Source of the DNA: Polaromonas glacialis
GTDB lineage: Bacteria > Pseudomonadota > Gammaproteobacteria > Burkholderiales > Burkholderiaceae_C
Direction of reading: 5' to 3'
Assembly (NCBI RefSeq): GCF_000709345.1
Contig: NZ_KL448323.1
Span: 3,128,516-3,192,515, forward strand
Length of the DNA stretch: 64,000 nt
Below the pieces are notes generated by a model. It was not told the DNA's origin, did not search any database, and saw only the letters and a list, made by a program, of their open reading frames with translations. Below, piece after piece: positions 9,131-17,693 of the stretch. A program made the translations under genes and the position numbers. Each line of letters opens with the position of its first letter. Positions within the stretch are counted from its first letter, which is position 1.

Positions 9131-9732
9131 GCGTCAATCACGGGTCGTTGACGCACCGCCACGGCAGGATTGCCTTTGTAGATGGTCCAGGCTTGCAGGT
9201 GATCGAAGGCAACGCCCCTGGCCGCCAGAATCGCGCCGTCCCCTGCAACCACGCCTGGCCCGACAAACGCATCGGCGCAAATCCAGGTACGCCGCCCAAT
9301 CGTGATGGGTTGCGCGGTCAGCGGAAATTCCGGCGTCCGGAAATCATGGGTGCCGGTGCACAGGTAGCTTCCCTGGGAAACGTTGGCATGCTCGCCCAGC
9401 TTGACGGGGGCAATGTTGTAGCACCTGACACCCGGCCCCAGCGAGCCGTAGTCCTCGATGGTCAGGTTCCAGGGCGCCCAGATGTCCACGTTCGGGTAAA
9501 CCGCTGCCCGCCATGACACCCTGGCGCCAAACAGGCGCAGCACCAGCACCCGCCAGCGGTGCAAAGGCGGCGGCGTCCAGCGGGCGGCAAACAGCCAGGC
9601 CAGCTTCCACGCCACCCTTTTCACCCTGTTTTTCAGGGTGAAGGTGGGGCCGCTGTAACCTTTTCTATGCGGGATGACATCAAACTGGTCCGCTTCGGGG
9701 GTGGCGCGCAAAGGCTTGGAAGACATCAGCAT
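9127..9732 (-). CDS. WcaF-like hexapeptide-repeat acetyltransferase
   Basis: Putative colanic-acid-type O-acetyltransferase. The 201-residue protein carries a left-handed beta-helix region built from hexapeptide repeats (VYPNVDIWAPWNLTIEDYGSLGPGV, VKLGEHANVSQGSYLCTGTHD, PITIGRRTWICADAFVGPGV) and the WcaF landmark GTHDFRTPEFPLTAQPI. Such enzymes use acetyl-CoA in the cytoplasm to acetylate a sugar on the lipid carrier. The ATG at 9732 overlaps the stop of the upstream glycosyltransferase by one base (TGATG). That overlap decides the start, because an upstream extension to 9804 has no family match. Together with the ChbG-like deacetylase it forms an acetylate/deacetylate pair of adjacent genes. 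Confidence 0.88.
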   Translation of the reverse strand: MLMSSKPLRATPEADQFDVIPHRKGYSGPTFTLKNRVKRVAWKLAWLFAARWTPPPLHRWRVLVLRLFGARVSWRAAVYPNVDIWAPWNLTIEDYGSLGPGVRCYNIAPVKLGEHANVSQGSYLCTGTHDFRTPEFPLTAQPITIGRRTWICADAFVGPGVVAGDGAILAARGVAFDHLQAWTIYKGNPAVAVRQRPVIDA

Positions 9733-10886
9733 CACCCATGCTCCATGACAATCTCCACCAGCCGCTCGGCGGCCCGCCGGATGTGAAAGCGCCGGGCAAA
9801 ACACAGACTTGCCCGTTCAGCCATTTGCGCATACGCCGGGGCATCGAGCGCCAGCCATCGACGCAGGCTGCGCTCGGTGCCCGCCACGGTGTCTTCGTCG
9901 ATAAAGCCGGCGTCATCCGATTCGATTTCACGCCAGATGTTGACCTGGTTGCTGATCAGGACAGGCTTGCCGCAGGCCAGGGCCTCGGCCACTACGATGC
10001 CAAAATTTTCCTGGTGCGAAGGCAGGCAAAACACCTCGGCCGCGTTGAAAGCGCCCCATTTTTCATCGCCCTGCAACATGCCGGGCCAGCTGATGCGGTC
10101 GGCAATGCCCAGTTTTTCCGCCTGTGCCTTCAGATCGGCCGCCCAGCCGGTCTGGTCAGGTCCGGCCATGACCAGGTGCAGGCGTTCGTCCCGGTCGGCC
10201 ACCCGGGCAAAGGCGTCAACCAGCAGGTCGCAGCCCTTTTTTTCATGGATGCGGCTCAGGTACAGGGCAATCCGCTTGCCTTGCAAATGCGGCTGGGTTG
10301 CCAGGAACTTTTGCGCCAGTTCGCGGCCATTGGCCGGTGGGGTGGACGTGCCAAAAGCAGTCACCGCCTCCTTGACGCGGTACAGCCAGAACGACTGCCG
10401 TGCCAGCAGGCGCTCTTCCTCGCAGGTGAAGATCACCGCGCGCGCATCGCGCAATACCCGGTATTCGCCCCAGGGCCAGTAGAGCCATTTCTTGAGGTGC
10501 TTGATCGGATAAGTGCGCTTGAACCAGGGGTCGAGCATGCCGTGCGAAAAAACAAAATACGGAACCTTGCTGTCCGCCAGCGCCTGCTGCACCGCCAGAC
10601 CGTTGTACTGCCACAGGCCATTGACAATCACGGCGTCAAAGCGCGTGGCGTTGCGGCGCAGCCAGGGCACCAGGCTGGGCGTGTAGGCATAACCCAGATG
10701 CGAAGGCCCGAGCGCATGCACGGTGGGCATGCCGTCTGCCGTATGGTCGGGCGCATCCGGGGCGTCGCAGCAGACAATTTCCACGCTCACGCCCAATTCC
10801 TTCAAGGGCTCGCAAAGCTGCCTGACGCTTTCAATCGGACCGCCGTCCCGGGGATTCGTGGAAGAGATGACCTGAAGGAGTTTCAT
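9732..10886 (-). CDS. Group 4 glycosyltransferase
   Basis: GT-B glycosyltransferase of about 384 residues. It begins with MKLLQVISSTNPRDGGPIES, carries a C-terminal group 1 domain with IALYLSRIHEKKGCDLLVDAF, HLVMAGPDQTGW, FCLPSHQENFGIVVAEALACGKPVL and INIWREI-like VNIWREIESDDAGF, the last typical of exopolysaccharide mannosyl- or fucosyl-transferase relatives. The acidic E..E pair in SHQENFGIVVAEAL is the usual retaining GT4 signature. The start at 10886 is preferred over an upstream TTG at 10925 because the domain begins there. It probably adds one of the sugars of the repeat unit; the donor cannot be told from sequence. Confidence 0.87.
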   Translation of the reverse strand: MKLLQVISSTNPRDGGPIESVRQLCEPLKELGVSVEIVCCDAPDAPDHTADGMPTVHALGPSHLGYAYTPSLVPWLRRNATRFDAVIVNGLWQYNGLAVQQALADSKVPYFVFSHGMLDPWFKRTYPIKHLKKWLYWPWGEYRVLRDARAVIFTCEEERLLARQSFWLYRVKEAVTAFGTSTPPANGRELAQKFLATQPHLQGKRIALYLSRIHEKKGCDLLVDAFARVADRDERLHLVMAGPDQTGWAADLKAQAEKLGIADRISWPGMLQGDEKWGAFNAAEVFCLPSHQENFGIVVAEALACGKPVLISNQVNIWREIESDDAGFIDEDTVAGTERSLRRWLALDAPAYAQMAERASLCFARRFHIRRAAERLVEIVMEHG

Positions 10887-10970
10887 GGGAGGGCGGCGCC
10901 AGGCGAATGGCGCGGAAAGATTCAAATAGGAGGACGGCTGGCCAAATTTCAGCGAGGCAGGCGGCTTACG

Positions 10971-11038
10971 ACGCTACAAAATCAATAGCCGTCAATGCCC
11001 GCCACTGTTGCGTGAAAAGCTATTTTTGCTTTGAAAAC
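10971..11038 (+). repeat. Dispersed ~70-bp two-stem repeat, copy B
   Basis: Matches the family by its ACGCTACAAAATCAATAGCC opening, the GTTGCGTGAAAAGC block and the CTATTTTTGCTTTGAAAAC end. It is one of two copies that stand head to tail in the 329-base gap between two glycosyltransferase genes. Confidence 0.65.
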
Positions 11039-11109
11039 AGGTGTTTTGGCTTGTCTAGCATGCCAATGGCACCACGCCACATTGGCGCGAATGAGGCAGC
11101 CAATGGTTT

Positions 11110-11180
11110 ATGCTACTGAATTAATAGCTGCTTGCGCATGCCAGACGTGCGCAAGAAGCCTATTTGATGCTTGAATTTTG
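11110..11180 (+). repeat. Dispersed ~70-bp two-stem repeat, copy C
   Basis: One of the best-preserved copies: TGCTACTGAATTAATAGC, then TTGCGCATGCCAGACGTGCG followed by CAAGAAGCC, and a TTGAATTTTG end. The second stem pairs TTGCGCA with TGCGCAA. It lies about 70 bases from copy B in the same orientation. Confidence 0.8.
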
Positions 11181-11215
11181 TGGGCTGGCGAAAACGAAGA
11201 CGCTCTGCAAAAAGC

Positions 11216-12382
11216 TCAAGCCCGGGTTTTTCCAAGCGCTTGCCGGTAAATTCGCTCATAGGCATTGAGCGTCTGCTCGGCATCGAACTGAGCGACCTGC
11301 CGGTAGCCCGATTGCCGGCGGCTGCTGGTTTCATCAAGCGTGACCTGGAGTATTTCCACCACGCGGGCAGCGGCTTGTTCGGCCCATGCCTGGGCACCAT
11401 GCGCGGGCCTGGCAGGAATGTAGAACGCGGCATCGCCGCCCACTTCCGTCATGGGCGCCTCGCCAGTGGTCAGCACCGGGCAGCCACAGGCCATGGCCTC
11501 GGCAATCGGCCAGCCAAAGCCTTCGGCCAGGCTGGGAAACACCATCAAGCGCGCCGCCGAATACGCAGCGCAAACCTGTTTGTTCGACAGGCCGGAAACA
11601 AACCGGACCGTGCCTTTTCCCTCCACGCGCTGGGCCAGCGCTTTCAAGTCGGCCGTGGGTTCGGTTCCCACCAGCCACAGCGGCAAGGGATTTTGGGCGT
11701 GCCTCGCATAGGCGTGGTAGATCTCCAGCACGCCCTGGCGATTTTTGTACCATTCGTTGCCACCCACATGAAGCAGGAAGCCCTGCGGCGGCGGCACCAG
11801 CCCGGCAGGTAGCAGTTCAGCCAGGGCTTCGGCCGCGCTCATGCGCCGAAACGGATAGTTCAGCCCGTTGTAAATCACCTCCGACACGTCAGGCTGGTGC
11901 GGCAAAAAACGCTGCAACTGGCGCCGCGTGTTGTCGGACACCGACACAAAATAGCTTCCCTGGCTGAACCCGCGCCGGATCAGCGCCTGGTATTGGCGCC
12001 CGGCCCAGCCTGTCGGGTTTTGCGCAAACTCGCCCAGCGCCGAGCGCAGCGCCATGAAGTCATGCACATGGATCACATGCGGCCTGCACGCTACCAGGGG
12101 AACCCATGGCCCCAGGGCCTGGTCGCCAAAAACGAACAAGGTATCGGCCGCAAGCCGGCGAAGGCGCCAGCGCACCAGGAGCGGAAAAAAGATGAACTGG
12201 TCGATGTAGCCCAGCCACTTTTTCAGGCGCGCCGGTGCGGGAAAACTGTAGGCCAGGGGCCTGGCCGTCCAGGTATCGACGTCATGGCCCCGTGCCCGCA
12301 TGCCTTCGGCAATCATTTTTGCAAAGCGCGGCATGCTTTGTGAATTGAGAAAATCCGGATGGACGAACTGAACAATGTGCAT
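11216..12382 (-). CDS. Group 4 glycosyltransferase
   Basis: GT-B glycosyltransferase, 388 residues. The N-terminal domain starts MHIVQFVHPDFLNSQSMPRF with RARGHDVDTWTARP; the C-terminal group 1 domain shows GFLLHVGGNEWYKNRQGVLE, PLWLVGTEPT, VRFVSGLSNKQVCAAYSAA and VFPSLAEGFGWPIAEAMACG, a clear retaining GT4 donor site with the E.FG..E pattern. It lies in the minus-strand cluster, 47 bases after the CgeB-like transferase. The 3' side faces the gap filled by two dispersed repeats. It probably adds one sugar of the exopolysaccharide repeat unit; the specificity is unknown. Confidence 0.87.
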   Translation of the reverse strand: MHIVQFVHPDFLNSQSMPRFAKMIAEGMRARGHDVDTWTARPLAYSFPAPARLKKWLGYIDQFIFFPLLVRWRLRRLAADTLFVFGDQALGPWVPLVACRPHVIHVHDFMALRSALGEFAQNPTGWAGRQYQALIRRGFSQGSYFVSVSDNTRRQLQRFLPHQPDVSEVIYNGLNYPFRRMSAAEALAELLPAGLVPPPQGFLLHVGGNEWYKNRQGVLEIYHAYARHAQNPLPLWLVGTEPTADLKALAQRVEGKGTVRFVSGLSNKQVCAAYSAARLMVFPSLAEGFGWPIAEAMACGCPVLTTGEAPMTEVGGDAAFYIPARPAHGAQAWAEQAAARVVEILQVTLDETSSRRQSGYRQVAQFDAEQTLNAYERIYRQALGKTRA

Positions 12383-12429
12383 GAATTTTTTCCATTCAAA
12401 GTCGCGGTCAGGGTGGCGCGAATCTGGCG

Positions 12430-13512
12430 CTAATTCATGGCAAGGATGGCGGCGGCTGGCGGCACGGCCTGTTCGCGCAGCGCAGCCTCGACCAGCAGGC
12501 GGCAGACATCTTCATGCCCATGGCGGGAAGCCCTGATGCGCGCCATGCCGGCAAGGCGAACGGATTCCCGCCACGGGGCATCGGCCAGCAGGCGCCGGCA
12601 CTTCCGGGCGCATTCGTCCGCGCTACTCCAGAAAACGGCTTCAACCTCTTCCCGGTAAAGTTCGAGGTGTTCGCTGGTGCGTTCGGCGCACAGCACGCCG
12701 CCTGCGTAGGGAATTTCCATGGACCGGGTGGTGTGCTGATCGCGGTTTCCCCTGGACAGCATCCCCAGACACACCTTGGCCCCTTGGATGGCCGCCACAT
12801 AGTCTCGGCCGCTCAGGTTGCCGCCACGATGGCAACCCTTGAGCTGCTCCCACAGTGGCGACTTTTCCCACCGCTGGCCCCAGATGGAAACCGGTATGCC
12901 ACGCTCAAGCAGGTCCAGCACGAACTGGTCGCGCCCTTCGCCGCGCATCCAGGTTCCGATGAACACCACCTCTGAACGAAAAATGTCCGGTATGCCGGCT
13001 GGGTCGGGATAAGGCGCATGCACGATCTCGTCGTAGCTCATCCAGATGCGCAGCACGTTTTTTGCGCCGAGAGCCTGGTATTCCTGAATGTTTTGTTGAC
13101 GCACCACCGCGCAAAGGTCGTAAAACGCTAGCGCCTTGAGCATGGAGTCAAACCGCCGGCCATCGCGCTTTCCGGCAGGGTCGTCGTGGTTGAAAAGCAG
13201 CGTGGTCAGCCCTGCGGCATTCAACATGCGCACAGACCTGGAACCCAGCAGTTCACCGTTGTCCACCCAGGCGATATCAACATCTTTTGCTTCCGCAAGC
13301 AAGCGACGCATCCAGTGCTCGACAGCGGATTGAAGAAAACAGTAACCCGTGCGGTAATGAAAAGCGCCCAGCCACCGATTTTCAAGCGATGCCTTCAGCG
13401 CCAGGTAAGGATCAGCGACAAGCACCTCATGGCCCAATCGCCTCAACGCATCCGCCCGATGCCGGCTGGTGCCGCCAGTGCCAGAGTTGCCTATATAAAG
13501 TATGCGGGCCAT
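12430..13512 (-). CDS. CgeB-like glycosyltransferase (DUF3880 / group 1 type)
   Basis: A 360-residue protein resembling the CgeB/spore-maturation type of GT-B glycosyltransferase. It begins ARILYIGNSGTGGTSRHRADALRRLG, has the DVDIAWVDNGELLGSRSVRML region and LLFNHDDPAGKRDGRRFDSM, then a C-terminal half with VFIGTWMRGEGRDQFVLDLLERG, VCLGMLSRGNRDQHTTRSMEIP and AYAGGVL-like PYAGGVLCAERTSEHLELY. This last block is typical of the Glyco_trans_1_2 (CgeB) domain. It starts 13 bases after the end of the polymerase gene, so the two are very probably co-translated from one mRNA. The donor and acceptor are not known. Confidence 0.82.
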   Translation of the reverse strand: MARILYIGNSGTGGTSRHRADALRRLGHEVLVADPYLALKASLENRWLGAFHYRTGYCFLQSAVEHWMRRLLAEAKDVDIAWVDNGELLGSRSVRMLNAAGLTTLLFNHDDPAGKRDGRRFDSMLKALAFYDLCAVVRQQNIQEYQALGAKNVLRIWMSYDEIVHAPYPDPAGIPDIFRSEVVFIGTWMRGEGRDQFVLDLLERGIPVSIWGQRWEKSPLWEQLKGCHRGGNLSGRDYVAAIQGAKVCLGMLSRGNRDQHTTRSMEIPYAGGVLCAERTSEHLELYREEVEAVFWSSADECARKCRRLLADAPWRESVRLAGMARIRASRHGHEDVCRLLVEAALREQAVPPAAAILAMN

Positions 13513-13524
13513 GGGATGAACAGT

Positions 13525-14940
13525 TCAGCTTAATTTGACATGGCGGACAACCATGCTGTTGATCAGCACTTTGGCGGCATACGCCACGATCAGCACAATC
13601 AATGTGCTTCTTACAAAAAACCAGTATGAAGACATCGAGCATTCCACGTTCAGCAAAAGGAACAGGACGCCAAACTGCGTGAAATAATCAAGCCATTTGA
13701 TGTGTGATGCCCTGACCACTAAAATCAGGCATTTCAATACCAGCACGATAAGTATTGGATAAAAAATCATTCCAGCCCATCCGAAATCGGCAACACCCGT
13801 TGTCAAAATGGTGTTTGCGTCGTCATCAATGGGAAGCCCAAGCCGGGGATGAATCAATTCCTCGTCAATCAGGAATGTTTTCAGTCCGATCATGGCTGAA
13901 GGAATGCTGAACATGACGGTCGCATGAATCGCCTCGCCCGACAGCCATTTGTCGAAACTGGCTTTTTCTATAATCTGGGAAAAGTATTTGATGACGAAAG
14001 GCCGCTCAAGCGACGTTGCGCTGAGCAGGTAGTCATAATCGTAGCGGGAAGGATTTTGCAAAATATCAATTGCAGAATAAATCAGCTGCATGGCATCTTT
14101 TGTGCCCGGAGACTCCCAGCCGGCCACCCGGAAGGCAAAGAAAATCTTCACCCCAAAATAAGCTACAAAGCCGACAACGCCTATGAATAATAATTTATTG
14201 CGCCATACCAGCCGCCCCGAGGAATCGTAAGCGTAAAAAATCAGGTAAAGCAATGCTAGGTACACCAGCAGGCGGCGGCCTTGGGTAAAAGTCACCAGCC
14301 ACAAGGAAGCAGCCAATGCGTACAAAAGCCAGCGGTTCACCCGGCTCACTTCATACTTTCCTGAAGCCAGGAACATGGCCACCACCCCTGCGGGTGCAAT
14401 GGCGAAACTCACCATGGATGCAAAAGGGGATATGGACGAATGCTCGGCATCGGTGAACATCAGACCCTGAAATGCCATCAACCCGGTCAGTATGCAATAA
14501 ATACTGGCGAGCAACACCATGAAAACGACCAGCACGCCTTCCTTGAGTTGCTGCCTGCTGAAGCCCGGAAGCTGAACCGGCGAAGGAAACAGATAGCTCA
14601 GGCCAATCAGAACGGCCGAGGTGAATGAAACGCCTGCCAGCGCAATCGAAAGGGAATACTGGGAAAGATGAAAGTATTGCCCCACATCCATGGAATAGAG
14701 TGAATAGATTTTGACCTGCGTCGTCACCGTGCTGAGCGCATAAGCCAATAAAATGGAAGTTGCAAAAAAATCAAAAAGACACACATTGCCGGGCCTTTTA
14801 ATATATTTATATATATTATTTACCGCCACAACACTCATGGCCAGTGCAATAAGAAAAAACACCATGGGGCTGTCGGGCATGGCGACCAGCAACAGACCAC
14901 AATATAAAAGCTGCAAAAACCCGCTTGTAAGATATTTCAT
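13525..14940 (-). CDS. Wzy-like oligosaccharide repeat-unit polymerase
   Basis: Integral membrane protein, 471 residues, with about eleven to twelve predicted helices and few conserved polar blocks, as usual for Wzy/EPS polymerases. It is placed between glycosyltransferases and close to the Wzx flippase gene, and no other polymerase candidate exists in the cluster. Recognisable points are the long loop after ARRLLVYLALLYLIFYAYDSSG and the FPRLGLP-like HPRLGLPIDDDANTILTTG segment, which resembles the periplasmic loop of O-antigen polymerases. It would join flipped repeat units on the periplasmic face of the inner membrane. Base composition is more AT-rich than the flanking genes. The call rests partly on context. 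Confidence 0.75.
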   Translation of the reverse strand: MKYLTSGFLQLLYCGLLLVAMPDSPMVFFLIALAMSVVAVNNIYKYIKRPGNVCLFDFFATSILLAYALSTVTTQVKIYSLYSMDVGQYFHLSQYSLSIALAGVSFTSAVLIGLSYLFPSPVQLPGFSRQQLKEGVLVVFMVLLASIYCILTGLMAFQGLMFTDAEHSSISPFASMVSFAIAPAGVVAMFLASGKYEVSRVNRWLLYALAASLWLVTFTQGRRLLVYLALLYLIFYAYDSSGRLVWRNKLLFIGVVGFVAYFGVKIFFAFRVAGWESPGTKDAMQLIYSAIDILQNPSRYDYDYLLSATSLERPFVIKYFSQIIEKASFDKWLSGEAIHATVMFSIPSAMIGLKTFLIDEELIHPRLGLPIDDDANTILTTGVADFGWAGMIFYPILIVLVLKCLILVVRASHIKWLDYFTQFGVLFLLLNVECSMSSYWFFVRSTLIVLIVAYAAKVLINSMVVRHVKLS

Positions 14941-15006
14941 GTCAATTCTTGAAATGATGAGTCAGTGCAGGATTCAAACTTTTATTAAAAATCAGTGGTG
15001 CCTGGC

Positions 15007-15987
15007 TTACTGGCAATGGCAGGCTTTGTTATTTTTTAAAATATGGTTCAACAGGTAATGGGTGGTCGTATTGGCCTGGACAAGTTTCAGCTTGACCAGC
15101 GGATACGCTGCAATGCTTGAAAACGCCGACACCCCCGAAGGCAAATTTTTCCAGACCGAGGCGGCCAGGAAAAACCGGCCACTGAACAGCTGCCTCGCAA
15201 ACCGTGAACACCTGTGCGAAAAAACATGGATGGTCCAGTGGCGCCGCAACACGTGAAGCAGCGAAGGGTCCACTTCCCTGGCCAGTATTTCAATGATTGA
15301 ATTGACCTGCGTGTCTAATTCATTTCTTTGCGTGAGCACGTTGGAATCCTGCAATGCATGGATGCGCTCAAAGACGAGTTCTTCATTCTGCAAACATATT
15401 CCAAACATGCCCGCCACGCGCTTCCAGCCTTCATAGTCGCCCGCCGAAGGATATTTCAGGTCAAATCCGCCGGCTTGCAGCACCATGCGCGGGCGGCATG
15501 CCGCCCGGCAGATATTGCCGACCAGATTGCCGAAGGTGGCAAATGCCAGGATCGATGCGGCGGGCTCCAGCCTGGACGGCAGCAGGCCTTCCCACTCCAG
15601 CTGTCCGCCTTTTGAGTAGCGACGTTCATCCCCCAGCGCCCAGCAACGGCTCACGGCGCAGTCGGGGCGTTCCTCCATGAAGCGTGCAATGCGTTCGAGC
15701 GACCCGCTCAGCAAGGTGTCGTCGTGGCCCAGGATTTTTGCAATCGGGGCCTGGGCCTGGGCCAGCAGAAAATTCAGGTTGCCCATGATGCCAAGATTCA
15801 CCGGCTGCTCATGGACCCGGATGCGGGGGTCGCACAAGGTGCGCAAATAATCACGCGTTCCGTCCTTCGAGCCGTTGTCGCTGATCACCAGTTCCCAGTC
15901 CTGGCAATCCTGGGCCAGCACCGAATCCACGGCTTCGGCAATATAAAGGATGCCGTTGTAAACAGGAATAAGCACTGAAATTCGCAT
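15007..15987 (-). CDS. Family 2 glycosyltransferase
   Basis: GT-A glycosyltransferase, 326 residues. The opening RISVLIPVYNGILYIAEAVDSVLAQ and the ELVISDNGSKDGTRDYL block bind the nucleotide, and KILGHDDTLLSGSLERIARFM holds the DXD-like metal site (HDD). The rest is less conserved, and a C-terminal part with weak hydrophobic stretches may touch the membrane. It is 29 bases downstream of the flippase gene on the same strand and precedes the polymerase gene. It probably adds one repeat-unit sugar in the cytoplasm; the sugar is not predictable. Confidence 0.87.
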   Translation of the reverse strand: MRISVLIPVYNGILYIAEAVDSVLAQDCQDWELVISDNGSKDGTRDYLRTLCDPRIRVHEQPVNLGIMGNLNFLLAQAQAPIAKILGHDDTLLSGSLERIARFMEERPDCAVSRCWALGDERRYSKGGQLEWEGLLPSRLEPAASILAFATFGNLVGNICRAACRPRMVLQAGGFDLKYPSAGDYEGWKRVAGMFGICLQNEELVFERIHALQDSNVLTQRNELDTQVNSIIEILAREVDPSLLHVLRRHWTIHVFSHRCSRFARQLFSGRFFLAASVWKNLPSGVSAFSSIAAYPLVKLKLVQANTTTHYLLNHILKNNKACHCQ

Positions 15988-16015
15988 GGCTCGTCACTCC
16001 AGACAGGAAAGATGA

Positions 16016-17566
16016 TCAACTGGTTCTGCCTACGGCCTTGTCCCGTTGTTTTCGCAACAACCGGGGTAAAAATCGGGATGCCTGCGCTGCTGCCGCCTCG
16101 CGGGCAATCGAAGGCAGTTGCGACCAGTAGCCGATCACTATAAAAACCTGGGCAATCAATGCCGCCAGCAGGCACGCGCCGGCAAATTTTTGAAACACGA
16201 TGATCGAACCCATGCCGGCAGCGGCAACGACCAGCGACAGGGAAGCATTGGCAAAAGCCGAAGTCGGCCAGCGCATCGCCACGCCGGCAAGCCATTTTTT
16301 TGCCGCGCGCACATAGAAAAACAAGGAACTGGCTTCTCCTGCCAACAGGGCCAGCGCCGCACCCCTGACCCCCATGAGCGGAACCAGCAGGTAGATGGCG
16401 CCCACCGTGATGACCGTGGCAATGGTGGAAATCACGACCTGCTCGCGGATCAGATTGTTTCCATTCACCACGGCGATGGCAGGCTGCACCAGGGCATATA
16501 CCAGCACAGCCAGCGACAGCAAGGCAAACAAAACCGGATCGAATTCGATCTTGCCCTGCGTCCACAGCGGAAACAGCGCGGGCGCGAGGTATTGAACCAC
16601 CAGCACGGCGGGCACCAGCACCACGCACAGCATCAGCCAGATGACTGAAAACGCGCTTTCGGTTCGCGGCTGGTCGCGATTTACCAAAAATGACATCAGT
16701 TCGGGCATCAAGGGCGCGGTGATGGTTCCCACACCCTGCAAAGCCAGGTTTGCGCCGGTGCGCATGGTCGAAAACGCAATCATCTGGGCCATGCCCGACA
16801 AAGGCAGCAAGATGAAACGCACCCCCTGCTGCCGGAGAATCTCCAGCCCCGACTGCGCGCCCAGCGCAAGCGATGCATAGAATCTTGAAAATCCCCTGGC
16901 CATTTCCAGCTCGGTGGAAATCAGTTTTTCCTGCCTCGCCAGTCGATAAAGAACGACCGCCAGCGTGCTGTGGCATATGAATGTCACGATGCAGGTGGCA
17001 ACGGTGGTGGCCACAAGGCCGGCGCCAAAATGGACAGCCGCCACGGACGCCGCAGTGGACACGATGGCAAACAAGACCCCGCTCCAGGCGGACAAGGGGA
17101 AATGGCCGAATGGATTGAGCACCCGGCCCAGCAGGCCGGTGAACGTGATGGTGAGAACCCAGGTGGCGCAGGTCAGCAAAAGCGCGGTTTCAAAAGGCTG
17201 AACGATAGCGGCATGGATTCCCACCCACTGGCTGATGGTTCCAGAAAGCGTGAAGGCACAAATAATGCTGAACGTGATGATGGAGACGATGAACGCCACC
17301 ACCATGCCGGTAGAAAATACCGCCGCCATTTCATCGCGTTTCTGGGCGCCTATTTTCATGAATTCATTGCCCAGGTAATTGTGGTGCGCAATGTCGAATA
17401 TCGTCAGAAAACTGACGATGCTCTGCACCAGAATCCATGCACCGTAGGTTTCAACCGACCAGTAGTGCAGGTAAATGGGCACTGCGATGATCTGGCTGAA
17501 AATCGTCACCGCTATCCGCATCCACGACGCCAGACTTCCGGAAACGACTCTTTTGACAACGGACAT
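16016..17566 (-). CDS. Wzx-type polysaccharide flippase
   Basis: Membrane protein of about 516 residues with twelve to fourteen hydrophobic segments, of the MOP (multidrug/oligosaccharidyl-lipid/polysaccharide) superfamily. The N-terminus VVKRVVSGSLASWMRIAVTIFSQIIAVPIYLHYWSVETYG is a typical Wzx opening, and the repeated LQGVGTITAPLMPELMSF-like block is also usual. It would flip undecaprenyl-linked repeat units from the cytoplasmic to the periplasmic leaflet before Wzy acts. The start at 17566 is chosen because it has an AGGGAAA ribosome binding site; a start at 17623 would add 19 residues before the domain. The gene stands between fcl and the GT2 gene. Confidence 0.87.
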   Translation of the reverse strand: MSVVKRVVSGSLASWMRIAVTIFSQIIAVPIYLHYWSVETYGAWILVQSIVSFLTIFDIAHHNYLGNEFMKIGAQKRDEMAAVFSTGMVVAFIVSIITFSIICAFTLSGTISQWVGIHAAIVQPFETALLLTCATWVLTITFTGLLGRVLNPFGHFPLSAWSGVLFAIVSTAASVAAVHFGAGLVATTVATCIVTFICHSTLAVVLYRLARQEKLISTELEMARGFSRFYASLALGAQSGLEILRQQGVRFILLPLSGMAQMIAFSTMRTGANLALQGVGTITAPLMPELMSFLVNRDQPRTESAFSVIWLMLCVVLVPAVLVVQYLAPALFPLWTQGKIEFDPVLFALLSLAVLVYALVQPAIAVVNGNNLIREQVVISTIATVITVGAIYLLVPLMGVRGAALALLAGEASSLFFYVRAAKKWLAGVAMRWPTSAFANASLSLVVAAAGMGSIIVFQKFAGACLLAALIAQVFIVIGYWSQLPSIAREAAAAQASRFLPRLLRKQRDKAVGRTS

Positions 17567-17693
17567 GAGCGCTTTCCCTGGTTGCAGCAACAGGCCGGAC
17601 AGACTAAAAGCAAGCCCGACCACCCGTTGCAGGTTTAATCAAAGTCCCGGTTTTGCTTTTGCCACCGGGCTTGCGCCCATGCGGGGAAATTGA

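Noticed and set aside
9618..9650. Terminator-like hairpin (CACCCTG / CAGGGTG)
   Set aside because: It lies inside the coding sequence of the WcaF-like acetyltransferase gene near its N-terminus, without a T-run on the gene's strand.
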